Source: Paracoccus sp. (in: a-proteobacteria) (GTDB lineage Bacteria > Pseudomonadota > Alphaproteobacteria > Rhodobacterales > Rhodobacteraceae). From it: a stretch of DNA of 36,475 nucleotides. The DNA is taken from contig NZ_JAUVVF010000037.1 of the NCBI RefSeq assembly GCF_030604785.1, forward strand, positions 1-36,475, written 5' to 3'. Shown piece by piece: positions 8,629 to 17,083 of the stretch. Numbering within the stretch: the stretch's first letter is position 1; each line of letters begins with the position of its first letter. Both the position numbers and the translations under genes were made by a program. The notes beneath the pieces are model-generated. The model worked only from the letters and a program-made list of their open reading frames with translations, searched no databases and had not been told where the DNA came from.

Positions 8629-9516
8629 ATGTCCATGCCCCTGTCCGGCACTGAACGCCGCCATCCCGCTTCGGACGATCTTCACCGGCTTGACCCGGCC
8701 GAGGCCATGGCGCTGTTGCTGGGTGCGCAACGGGCGGCGCTGGCGGCGGTCGAGCCTGCCATCCCCGATCTGGCGCGTGCTGCGGCCGCGGGGGTTCAGG
8801 CGCTGCGCGGCGGCGGACGGATGGGCTATGCAGGCGCGGGCAGTTCCGGGTTGATGGCTTTGGCTGATTGCCTTGAACTGCCGGGGACGTTCGGCCTGTC
8901 GCCCGACCGCACGCCGATGCTGTTCGCGGGCGGGTCGGACGCGCTGCTGCGGATGCATGGCCATGTCGAGGACGACACCGCCAGCGCGCTGGCCGATCTG
9001 GACCGGGCGGGTCTGGGCGCGGGGGATGCGATCATTGTCGTCTCGGCTTCGGGAACCACGCCCTATGCACTGGCCGTGGCGCAGGGCGCGCGGGCGCGGG
9101 GCGTGACCGTGACCGGGATCGCCAATGTGCCGGGCTCGGCCCTGCTTCGGGCCGCCGACATCCCGGTTCTGCTGGATACCGGCCCGGAAATGGTCGCCGG
9201 ATCGACCCGGATGGGGGCGGCCACCGCGCAGAAAGTGGCGCTGAACATGGTCTCGGTGCTGGTCGGCATCGGGCTGGGCCATGTCCATGCCGGGCTGATG
9301 GTCAACCTGGTCGCCGACAATGCCAAACTGGTCGAGCGCGCGGCCCGGATCGTATCCGATCTGGCCGGGGTGCCCGACGGGGCCGCGCGCGACGCGCTGA
9401 AGCGCACCGGAGGGGCGGTCAAGTCCGCCATCCTGGTCGCGCGGGGCGCCGATCCGGATGCCGCGCGCGCCGCCTTGCAGGATAGCGGCGGCCATCTGGG
9501 CGCGCTGATGGGCTGA
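8629..9516 (+). CDS. murQ: N-acetylmuramic acid 6-phosphate etherase
   Basis: 295-residue SIS-fold lyase that cleaves the lactyl ether of MurNAc-6-phosphate to give GlcNAc-6-phosphate and D-lactate. Visible are the AGAGSSG sugar-phosphate loop (68-74), E83 in the CLELPGTFG segment and E114 in HVEDD, which line up with the two catalytic glutamates of the E. coli enzyme, then VSASGTTPYA, GPEMVAGSTRMGAATAQK and LMVNLVADNAKL. The frame is open from 8587, but ATG 8629 has a proper ribosome-binding site (gcagaggag). MurQ is the diagnostic enzyme of MurNAc recycling. It heads the plus-strand arm, ahead of the ABC transporter genes, which ties transport to muropeptide sugars. Confidence 0.93.
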   Translation: MSMPLSGTERRHPASDDLHRLDPAEAMALLLGAQRAALAAVEPAIPDLARAAAAGVQALRGGGRMGYAGAGSSGLMALADCLELPGTFGLSPDRTPMLFAGGSDALLRMHGHVEDDTASALADLDRAGLGAGDAIIVVSASGTTPYALAVAQGARARGVTVTGIANVPGSALLRAADIPVLLDTGPEMVAGSTRMGAATAQKVALNMVSVLVGIGLGHVHAGLMVNLVADNAKLVERAARIVSDLAGVPDGAARDALKRTGGAVKSAILVARGADPDAARAALQDSGGHLGALMG

Positions 9517-9530
9517 CTCGAAACAACCAA

Positions 9531-9547
9531 GGGATCACCAAGATCCC
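9531..9547. repeat. Small inverted repeat between murQ and the binding-protein gene
   Basis: GGGATC-accaa-GATCCC, a 6-bp stem with a 5-nt loop inside the 50-bp gap. It is too short for a confident terminator. It could modulate mRNA processing between murQ and the highly expressed binding protein. Confidence 0.3.
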
Positions 9548-9566
9548 GCAACAGGGAGCGACGACA

Positions 9567-10826
9567 ATGACAGGAACACTTCGCATGGGCCTCTTGGCCA
9601 GCACCGTGCTGGCAGGCGCCGCGGCCGCGCAGGACGTGACGCTGACCATCGAAAGCTGGCGCAATGACGACCTGCTGATCTGGCAGCAGCAGATCATCCC
9701 CGCCTTCGAGGCGGCCCATCCCGGCATCAAGCTGCGCTTCGCGCCCACCGCGCCCGCCGAATACAACGCGGTGCTGAATTCCAAGCTGGATGCGGGATCG
9801 GCCGGCGATCTGATCACCTGCCGCCCCTTTGACGCCTCGCTGGAATTGTTCAACAAGGGGCATCTGGCGGATCTGACCGACCTCGACTCGATGGCCAACT
9901 TCTCGGATGTCGCGAAATCGGCCTGGCAGACGGATGACGGCGCCTCGACCTTCTGCGTGCCGATGGCCTCGGTCATCCACGGCTTCATCTACAACAAGAC
10001 CGCGTTCGAGGAACTGGGCCTGACGCCCCCCGCCACGAATGACGAATTCTACGCCCTTCTTGACGCGATCAAGGAGGATGGCAGCTATATCCCGATGGCC
10101 CTGGGCACTGCCGACCAGTGGGAGGCCGCCACGATGGGGTACCAGAACATCGGCCCGACCTATTGGCGGGGCGAGGAAGGCCGCCGTGCGCTGATCGCGG
10201 GCGAGGCCAGCCTGACCGACGAGGAGTGGGTCGAGCCCTTCCGCCAGCTGGCCCGCTGGCGCGACTATCTGGGCGACGGCTTCGAGGCGCAGACCTATCC
10301 GGACAGCCAGAACCTGTTCACGCTTGGCCGCGCGGCGATCTATCCCGCCGGCAGCTGGGAGATCGGCGTCTTCACGCCCCAGATCGCGGGCGATTTCGAG
10401 ATGGGCGCCTTCCCGCCCCCGGTCGCGGCCTCGGGCGATACCTGCTATATCAGCGACCATACGGATATCGCGCTTGGCCTGAACGCGGCCTCGCCCAATG
10501 CCGATGCGGCGCGCACCTTCCTGGAATGGGTCGGCTCGGCCGAATTCGCCACGCTTTACGCGAATGCGCTGCCGGGCTTCTTCTCGCTCAATTCCAGCCC
10601 GGTCGAGATGCAGGACCCGCTGGCGCAGGAATTCGTCAGCTGGCGCGAGACCTGCGAGCCGACGATCCGCTCGACCTATCAGATCCTGTCGCGCGGCACG
10701 CCGAACCTGGAAAACGAGACCTGGAACGCCAGCGCGAACGTCATCAACGGCGCCGAGACGCCCGAGGATGCCGCCGCCCGCCTGCAACAGGGTCTGGCCA
10801 GCTGGTTCGAGCCGCAGCAGAACTGA
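9567..10826 (+). CDS. Sugar ABC transporter periplasmic substrate-binding protein
   Basis: 419 residues. The signal peptide ends near residue 21 (AGAAAA-QD) with no lipobox cysteine, so a soluble periplasmic protein is expected. The mature part looks like family-1 extracellular solute-binding proteins of CUT1 transporters: an ESWRNDD start, NSKLDAGSAGDLI, and an aromatic-rich ligand region containing YPAGSWEIG. A gggag sequence precedes the ATG. The next two genes encode the matching permeases. The substrate cannot be read from sequence. Context (MurQ, NagA, sugar kinase) argues for GlcNAc, MurNAc, chitooligosaccharides or anhydro-disaccharides. Confidence 0.92.
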   Translation: MTGTLRMGLLASTVLAGAAAAQDVTLTIESWRNDDLLIWQQQIIPAFEAAHPGIKLRFAPTAPAEYNAVLNSKLDAGSAGDLITCRPFDASLELFNKGHLADLTDLDSMANFSDVAKSAWQTDDGASTFCVPMASVIHGFIYNKTAFEELGLTPPATNDEFYALLDAIKEDGSYIPMALGTADQWEAATMGYQNIGPTYWRGEEGRRALIAGEASLTDEEWVEPFRQLARWRDYLGDGFEAQTYPDSQNLFTLGRAAIYPAGSWEIGVFTPQIAGDFEMGAFPPPVAASGDTCYISDHTDIALGLNAASPNADAARTFLEWVGSAEFATLYANALPGFFSLNSSPVEMQDPLAQEFVSWRETCEPTIRSTYQILSRGTPNLENETWNASANVINGAETPEDAAARLQQGLASWFEPQQN

Positions 10827-10827
10827 T

Positions 10828-10888
10828 GAAAGGTCGGGCCCGACGGCCCGCCACCGCCGAGGGGGCGCCCCGCCCCCCGGCACCTTTC
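10828..10888 (+). repeat. Long GC-rich stem-loop between binding-protein and permease genes
   Basis: The 82-base gap between the two genes begins with GAAAGGT (10828-10834), answered by ACCTTTC (10882-10888), and encloses a G/C block with its own GGGGGCGCCCC fold. Such structures after binding-protein genes commonly stabilise the upstream mRNA or cut read-through, giving excess binding protein over permease. The structure is seen directly; the role is inferred. Confidence 0.5.
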
Positions 10889-10908
10889 CCACGGTGACGA
10901 GGTAAGCC

Positions 10909-11826
10909 ATGGCGACGCGAAAGCCGTTCCGCTGGCATGTCGGGGTGTTTCTGGCGCCCGCCCTGCTGGTCTACAGCGCGATCATGATCCTGCCGCTGAT
11001 CGGCACGCTGAACCTGTCGCTGTTCAATCTGGAACAGGGCCAGCGGGTCTTTGTCGGACTGCGAAACTTCGCCACGCTGTTCGGCGATCCTCGCTGGTCG
11101 GACGCGTTCTGGAACGCGCTTGGCAACAATGCCTGGTTCTTTCTGGTCCACATGCTGGTACAGAACCCCATCGGCATCCTGCTGGCCGCACTGCTGTCAT
11201 CGCCGCGCCTGCGGATGGCGGCCTTCTATCGCACCGCGATCTTCATTCCGACGATCCTGTCCTTTGTCGTGGTGGGCTTTGTCTGGAAGCTGATCCTGTC
11301 GCCGATCTGGGGCATCGCGCCGGGCATGCTGGACGCGGTCGGGCTGAAATCGCTGTTCGCGCCCTGGCTGGGCCGCGAAGGCACCGCGCTGACCACGCTG
11401 GCGCTGATCTCGGTCTGGCAATTCGTGGGCATCCCGATGATGCTGATCTATGCCGCGCTGCTGTCCATCCCCGACGAGGTGATCGAGGCCGCCGAGATGG
11501 ACGGCGTCACCGGCTGGTCGCAATTCTGGAAGATCAAGCTGCCGCTGATCCTGCCCTCGATCGGGATCATCTCGATCCTGACCTTCGTGGGTAATTTCAA
11601 CGCCTTCGACCTGATCTATGTCAGCCAGGGCGCGCTGGCGGGGCCGAACTTCTCGACCGATATCCTGGGGACGTTCCTTTACCGCACCTTCTTCGGCTTC
11701 CAGCTGCAACTGGGCGATCCGCATATGGGCGCCACCATCGCCACGGCCATGTTCGGCATCATCCTGATGGGGGTCTGCATCTACCTGTTCACCATCCAGA
11801 CGCGGCTGCGCCGCTATCAGTTCTGA
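10909..11826 (+). CDS. Sugar ABC transporter permease 1 (MalF type)
   Basis: 305-residue integral membrane protein of the CUT1 family with about six hydrophobic segments; the first is at about 13-32. The cytoplasmic EAA loop that docks on the ATPase is clear: IPDEVIEAAEMDGVTGWSQF followed by WKIKLPLILPS. It follows the binding protein after a structured 82-bp gap and precedes permease 2 by nine bases. It forms a heterodimeric channel with the next gene product. Confidence 0.95.
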   Translation: MATRKPFRWHVGVFLAPALLVYSAIMILPLIGTLNLSLFNLEQGQRVFVGLRNFATLFGDPRWSDAFWNALGNNAWFFLVHMLVQNPIGILLAALLSSPRLRMAAFYRTAIFIPTILSFVVVGFVWKLILSPIWGIAPGMLDAVGLKSLFAPWLGREGTALTTLALISVWQFVGIPMMLIYAALLSIPDEVIEAAEMDGVTGWSQFWKIKLPLILPSIGIISILTFVGNFNAFDLIYVSQGALAGPNFSTDILGTFLYRTFFGFQLQLGDPHMGATIATAMFGIILMGVCIYLFTIQTRLRRYQF

Positions 11827-11835
11827 GGGCCGGTC

Positions 11836-12675
11836 ATGAGCATCGCACGCCATTCGACCAGCCGCAGCCTTGCCGCCCATGCGGTCCTGATCCTCTATAC
11901 GCTGATCGCGCTGTTCCCGGTCTTCGTGATCGTGGTCAACAGCTTCAAGTCCCGCCGCGCGATCTTCGCCGAACCGCTGGCCCTGCCCAGGGCAGAGACC
12001 TTCGATCTGGTCGGCTACCGGACGGTGCTGCAACAGGGCGATTTCCTGCTGTATTTCCAGAACTCGATGATCGTGACGCTGGCCAGCCTGTTCTTCGTGC
12101 TGCTGTTCGGGGCGATGGCGGCCTTTGCGCTGTCGGAGTACCGCTTTCGCGGCAACAGCCTGATGGGGCTGTATCTGGCGCTTGGCATCATGATCCCGAT
12201 CCGGCTGGGGACGGTGGCGATCCTTCAGATGATGGTCGCCTCGGGGCTGGTCAACACGCTGACCGCGCTGATCCTGGTCTATACGGCGCAGGGCCTGCCG
12301 CTGGCGGTGTTCATCCTGTCCGAGTTCATGAGGAACGTCTCGGACGATCTGAAGAATGCCGGGCGGATCGACGGGCTGTCTGAATACACGATCTTCTTCC
12401 GGCTGGTCCTGCCGCTGGTGCGTCCGGCGATGGCCACGGTCGCGGTCTTTACCATGATCCCGATCTGGAACGACCTGTGGTTCCCGCTGATCCTGGCCCC
12501 GTCCGAAGAGACCAAGACCCTGACCCTGGGCTCGCAATCCTTCATTGGGCAGTTCGTGACCGACTGGAACGCGGTTCTGGCCGCACTTGGGCTGGCGATC
12601 GTGCCGGTGCTGGTCCTCTACCTCATCTTCTCGCGCCAACTGATCCGTGGCATCACCGCAGGAGCCGTCAAATGA
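11836..12675 (+). CDS. Sugar ABC transporter permease 2 (MalG type)
   Basis: 279-residue inner-membrane protein. The N-terminal segment LILYTLIALFPVFVIVVNSFK is typical of MalG-type CUT1 permeases. The EAA loop is present in slightly diverged form (LKNAGRIDGLSEYTIFF, then RLVLPLVRP), with NAG where EAA is usual. Its stop overlaps the ATG of the oxidoreductase by 4 bases (ATGA), so the non-transport gene is translationally coupled to the permease. Confidence 0.95.
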   Translation: MSIARHSTSRSLAAHAVLILYTLIALFPVFVIVVNSFKSRRAIFAEPLALPRAETFDLVGYRTVLQQGDFLLYFQNSMIVTLASLFFVLLFGAMAAFALSEYRFRGNSLMGLYLALGIMIPIRLGTVAILQMMVASGLVNTLTALILVYTAQGLPLAVFILSEFMRNVSDDLKNAGRIDGLSEYTIFFRLVLPLVRPAMATVAVFTMIPIWNDLWFPLILAPSEETKTLTLGSQSFIGQFVTDWNAVLAALGLAIVPVLVLYLIFSRQLIRGITAGAVK

Positions 12676-13715
12676 CCACCCACGATCCCGCTCCGATCCG
12701 CACCCTTGTCGTCGGCCTTGGCAATATGGGCCTGTCGCATGCGCTGGCCTGCCATGCCGATCCGGCCTTTCAGATCGTGGGGCTGGTGAACCGCAGCACG
12801 CCCGACCTGCCCCAGGCGCTGCGGGGCTATCCCTTCGGCCACGATTACGAACAGGCACTGGAAAGCCTGCGCCCCGATCTGGTGATCGTCGCCACCTATT
12901 CCGACAGTCACGCCGATTACGCCATCGCGGCGATGCAGGCGGGGGCGCATGTCTTCGTCGAAAAGCCGCTGGCCACCACGCTGGCGGATGCGCGCCGGGT
13001 CGTCGATTGCGCCATGGCCACGGGCCGCAAGCTGGTCGTGGGCTACATCCTGCGCCACCATCCCAGCTGGCAGCGCCTGATCGCCGAGGCCCGCGCCCTG
13101 GGCGGCCCCTATGTGTTCCGCCTGAACCTGAACCAGCAATCCTCCGGCCCGACATGGGAGGTGCACAAGGCGCTGATGCAGACGACCTCGCCCATCGTGG
13201 ATTGCGGCGTGCATTACGTCGATGTGATGTGCCAGATCACTGACGCCGCCCCGGTAGAGGTGCGCGGCATGGGCCTGCGCCTGTCCGACGAGATCCCGGA
13301 GGACATGTACAATTACGGCCATTTCCAGGTGCTGTTCGCCGACGGATCGGTCGGCTGGTACGAGGCCGGATGGGGGCCGATGATGTCGGACACGGCGTTC
13401 TTCGTGAAGGATGTGGTCAGCCCGCGCGGCGCGGTCTCGATCCGGATGCCGGGGGATGCGCGCTCGGACGATATCGACGCGCATACCCGCACCTCGACCC
13501 TGCGCATCCACCGCGTGGGCGCGGGGGACGAGGATCTGGACATGAGCGACGAGCCCGGCCACCAGCAATTATGCGACCGCCAGCAGGCCTTCATGGCCCG
13601 CGCGATCGCCGAGGACCTCGACCTGACTCGGCACATGACCGACGCGCTGCGCTCGCTGGCCGTCTGCCTTGCGGCGGATGAAAGCGTGCGGACCGGCGCC
13701 GCCGTCACCCTTTGA
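12672..13715 (+). CDS. Gfo/Idh/MocA-family NAD(P)-dependent oxidoreductase
   Basis: 347 residues. The ATG overlaps the permease stop; the longer open frame from 12477 is inside the permease gene and was rejected. An N-terminal Rossmann fold shows GLGNMG (15-20) and the family signature VEKPL (96-100). The second domain carries the usual D-x3-H pair (D177 and H181 in VDCGVHYVDVM). Relatives oxidise or reduce sugars, inositols and anhydro-sugars. No reaction in the standard MurNAc/GlcNAc route needs it, so it may handle an unusual substrate such as a 1,6-anhydro or oxidised amino sugar. It lies between the permease and ATPase genes of one operon, so it is very likely co-expressed. The precise reaction is unknown. 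Confidence 0.9.
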   Translation: MTTHDPAPIRTLVVGLGNMGLSHALACHADPAFQIVGLVNRSTPDLPQALRGYPFGHDYEQALESLRPDLVIVATYSDSHADYAIAAMQAGAHVFVEKPLATTLADARRVVDCAMATGRKLVVGYILRHHPSWQRLIAEARALGGPYVFRLNLNQQSSGPTWEVHKALMQTTSPIVDCGVHYVDVMCQITDAAPVEVRGMGLRLSDEIPEDMYNYGHFQVLFADGSVGWYEAGWGPMMSDTAFFVKDVVSPRGAVSIRMPGDARSDDIDAHTRTSTLRIHRVGAGDEDLDMSDEPGHQQLCDRQQAFMARAIAEDLDLTRHMTDALRSLAVCLAADESVRTGAAVTL

Positions 13716-13725
13716 AGGAGGCCCC

Positions 13726-14727
<1,002 letters not shown>

Positions 14728-14739
14728 GGCGCAAAACGC

Positions 14740-14766
14740 AAAAGGCGCCCCGTGGGGCGCCTTTCC
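14740..14766. terminator. Bidirectional intrinsic terminator
   Basis: AAAGGCGCCCC (14741-14751) and GGGGCGCCTTT (14754-14764) form an 11-base perfect palindromic stem. A-rich sequence precedes it and T-rich sequence follows, so it can stop transcription from both sides. It lies between the ABC ATPase (+) and the lytic transglycosylase (-), which converge here. Confidence 0.85.
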
Positions 14767-14783
14767 GTTTCGAGCTGCGGGCC

Positions 14784-16043
14784 TCAGCGGCGAAGCTGGT
14801 CCAGCAGGATCGAGGTCGGATAGCCGTCCGGCGTGACCCCGATCGAGCGCTGGAAGGCCGACACGGCCTCCATCGTGGCCGAGCCGAACAGGCCATCGAT
14901 CTCGCCCTGATAGAAGCCGCGCTGCGCCAGACGACGCTGGATCTCTTCGCGCTCGGACGTGGACAGGGGGCGGTCGCTGCGCGGCCAAGACCCCTGGATG
15001 CCCGGACGGCCCGCGATGCGTTCGCCCAGGAACGACACGCCAAGCGCGTAATTGTCCGAGTTGTTGTAGCGCAGGATCGCCCGGAAATTGTCGCCGATCA
15101 GGAAGGCCGGACCCCGCGCGCCGGCGGGCATGATGATCGAGCCGTTGACATTGGGCAGCGCGCCGCCGCCGATGCGGCGCACGCCCTGAGCCGACCAGTC
15201 CGAGGCCGAGCGGCGCGTGCTCTTGCCGATCAGGCTCATGTTGAAGTTCGGCGGCAACTGCACTTCGGCGCCCCAGGGCTGGCCGGGAACCCAGCCGTTG
15301 CGGCGCAGGTAATTCGCGGTCGAGGCCAGCGAATCCGTCGGGTCCTCGGACCAGATGTCGCGGCGGCCGTCACCGTTGAAATCGACCGCATATTCCAGAT
15401 ACGAGGTCGGCATGAACTGGGTATGGCCCATCGCCCCCGCCCAGCTGCCCAGCATGTTCTCGGGCGCGGTGTCGCCGGCCTGGATGATCCGCAAAGCGGC
15501 GATCAGCTGGTTCTGGAACATCTCGCCCCGGCGGCCGTCATAGGCCAGCGTCGCCAGCGAGGGGATGATCTGCATCCGGCCACGATTCGCGCCGAAATTC
15601 GATTCCATCCCCCAGACCGACAGCACGATCTCGCGCGGGACGCCGTAGCGGGCCTCGATCGCGGCCAGGGTGCGCGACAATTCGGCGTTCTTCTGACGGC
15701 CCGTGGTGATGCGGTTGTCCGAGACGGCGCTGTCCAGATACAGCCAGACGGGCCGGGTGAATTCGGCCTGACGGCGGTCCAGACGGATCACTTCGGGGTT
15801 GTAGCGCGCCAGCCGCATCGCGCGGTCATAGGTGGCGGGCGACACGCCGGACGAGATCGCGCGCGAGCGGAAGTTCTGCACGAAGCGCTGCAACCCGGCC
15901 TCGTCGCCGGCGGCTGCGGGCGGGATCGCGGCGGGCGTCACCGCGGCCGGTGCGGCGGTGGCCGGCATGCGCGAGACGGGACCCGCGCAGGAGGCCAGAA
16001 CGCCCACGATCGCGGTGGACAGGAAAATGCGGGAAAGGATCAT
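14784..16043 (-). CDS. MltB-family lytic murein transglycosylase, lipoprotein
   Basis: 419 residues from an ATG whose product starts with a lipoprotein signal and lipobox LASC (C19). The frame remains open to 16154, but the extra residues are not a signal. The transglycosylase domain (SLT_2 type, about 48-330) shows VWGMESNFGANRGRMQI with catalytic glutamate E147, then MGHTQFMP and YAVDFNGDGRRDIW. A peptidoglycan-binding domain (PG_binding_1) fills the last roughly 60 residues. It cuts glycan strands to 1,6-anhydroMurNAc ends, producing the type of fragment whose sugars MurQ and NagA consume. It converges on the amino-sugar island across a shared terminator. Confidence 0.92.
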   Translation of the reverse strand: MILSRIFLSTAIVGVLASCAGPVSRMPATAAPAAVTPAAIPPAAAGDEAGLQRFVQNFRSRAISSGVSPATYDRAMRLARYNPEVIRLDRRQAEFTRPVWLYLDSAVSDNRITTGRQKNAELSRTLAAIEARYGVPREIVLSVWGMESNFGANRGRMQIIPSLATLAYDGRRGEMFQNQLIAALRIIQAGDTAPENMLGSWAGAMGHTQFMPTSYLEYAVDFNGDGRRDIWSEDPTDSLASTANYLRRNGWVPGQPWGAEVQLPPNFNMSLIGKSTRRSASDWSAQGVRRIGGGALPNVNGSIIMPAGARGPAFLIGDNFRAILRYNNSDNYALGVSFLGERIAGRPGIQGSWPRSDRPLSTSEREEIQRRLAQRGFYQGEIDGLFGSATMEAVSAFQRSIGVTPDGYPTSILLDQLRR

Positions 16044-16146
16044 CTTGTTCGCCTGTTCGTGACTGCCATTGTTTCTTGATTGCAGCCAGCCTAGCGGAAA
16101 GGCCGCCCCTTGCCTAGCCAAGCCCGGGAAACCCCGTGCCCCGCGC

Positions 16147-16168
16147 ACCCTCACGAAGGCGTGAGGGT
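16147..16168. terminator. Perfect hairpin at the stop of the 108-residue gene
   Basis: ACCCTCACG-aagg-CGTGAGGGT, a 9-bp perfect stem with a 4-base loop. It touches the stop codon of the minus-strand gene that ends at 16168. No T-run follows on the minus strand, so it is a weak or factor-assisted terminator at best. It separates that gene from the mltB promoter region (16044-16146), in which I see no other feature. Confidence 0.45.
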
Positions 16169-16494
16169 CAGTGAGCGATGTCCCCGGGGCGGTCCCCGAA
16201 CCACGGCGTCATCTGCGCGATGATCACGGAATTCTCGTCCAGCGCGCGCTGCATCAGGGCGCGTTCCTCGTCGTCGATCTCCTGGCCCTCGGCCAGCCGT
16301 TCCTCCAGCGTGCCGTAGCCGGTCACGTCCAAGGGCGCCATCTCGGCCTGTTTCAGGATCGCCACGGTCTCGCGCACGGCCTCGGCCTCGTCCTTGCCCG
16401 AGGCGTAGCAGACCAGCCCGGCGCCGGTCGCGCCCTCGGGCAGGCCGTCACCCTCGCGGCGGCCCAGTTCGATCACCAGCGTATAGACCTGCAT
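16168..16494 (-). CDS. Conserved-looking small protein of unknown function
   Basis: 108 residues from an ATG with a good aaggag ribosome-binding site seven bases upstream; the frame open to 16563 lacks such a site. No signal peptide or membrane segment is visible. It begins with a beta-strand-like MQVYTLVIELG and continues with GAGLVCYASGKDEAEAVRETVAILK, which reads as an alpha/beta ferredoxin-like pattern. An acidic second half contains LEERLAEGQEIDDEERALMQRAL. I do not recognise the family. It is transcribed away from the YbaK-type gene across a 118-bp gap. The good start, ordinary codon pattern and own hairpin argue that it is real. Confidence 0.75.
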   Translation of the reverse strand: MQVYTLVIELGRREGDGLPEGATGAGLVCYASGKDEAEAVRETVAILKQAEMAPLDVTGYGTLEERLAEGQEIDDEERALMQRALDENSVIIAQMTPWFGDRPGDIAH

Positions 16495-16612
16495 CGCAAT
16501 CTCCTTGGTTGGTGGCCCTGCCAACACCATGATGGCGCGGCGTGCAAGGGGCGGCTTGCCCAAGGCGCGCGCGCCGGGTCAGATGCGCGCGAACCGGATC
16601 AGGGGGCAGGGA

Positions 16613-17083
16613 ATGAGCAAGAGCCTCGCGCGGGTGCGCGCCGCATTGGAACTGACGGGCGACGCCGTGCGGATCGTCGAGATGGCTGACAGCACCCGCA
16701 CCGCCGCCGAAGCCGCGGCGGCGGCGGGCTGTCACGTCGATCAGATCGCCAAGTCGATCATCTTTCGCGGCGAGGCCAGCGGCCATGTGGTCCTGTTCGT
16801 CACGGCCGGCGGGCGGCAGGTCGATCCGGCTCGCGCCTCGGCCCTGGCGGGCGAGGCATTGGGGCGCGCCGATGCCGCGCTGATCCGGGCCGAGACGGGC
16901 TTTGCCATCGGCGGCGTTGCGCCCTTGGGTCATCTGCGCCCGCCGCGCGCCTTTTTCGACCGGCATCTGCTGAGCTTCGGGCAGGTCTGGGCGGCGGCGG
17001 GCACGCCGCGCCACATCTTTGCCATCGCGCCTGACAGGCTGGTCGAGCTGGCCGGCGCGACGGTCGCGGATTTCACGACCTAG
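16613..17083 (+). CDS. YbaK/EbsC-type aminoacyl-tRNA deacylase
   Basis: 156 residues. ATG 16613 follows an agggggcaggga ribosome-binding site. The YbaK/ProRS-INS fold is indicated by QIAKSIIFRG, with the conserved lysine, VVLFVTAGGRQVD and GFAIGGVAPLGH, the glycine-rich loop of the family. Members hydrolyse mischarged tRNA, such as Cys- or Ala-tRNA(Pro), in trans; the exact specificity cannot be read here. Its TAG stop lies in a CTAG palindrome shared with the stop of the opposing kynB-like gene. Confidence 0.9.
   Translation: MSKSLARVRAALELTGDAVRIVEMADSTRTAAEAAAAAGCHVDQIAKSIIFRGEASGHVVLFVTAGGRQVDPARASALAGEALGRADAALIRAETGFAIGGVAPLGHLRPPRAFFDRHLLSFGQVWAAAGTPRHIFAIAPDRLVELAGATVADFTT

Noticed and set aside
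9063..10910. 615-codon minus-strand open frame across murQ and the binding-protein gene
   Set aside because: Shadow of two confident genes; no motif or start site.
11197..13155. 652-codon minus-strand open frame across the permease genes
   Set aside because: Antisense to well-supported membrane proteins; polar, repetitive composition with no recognisable fold.
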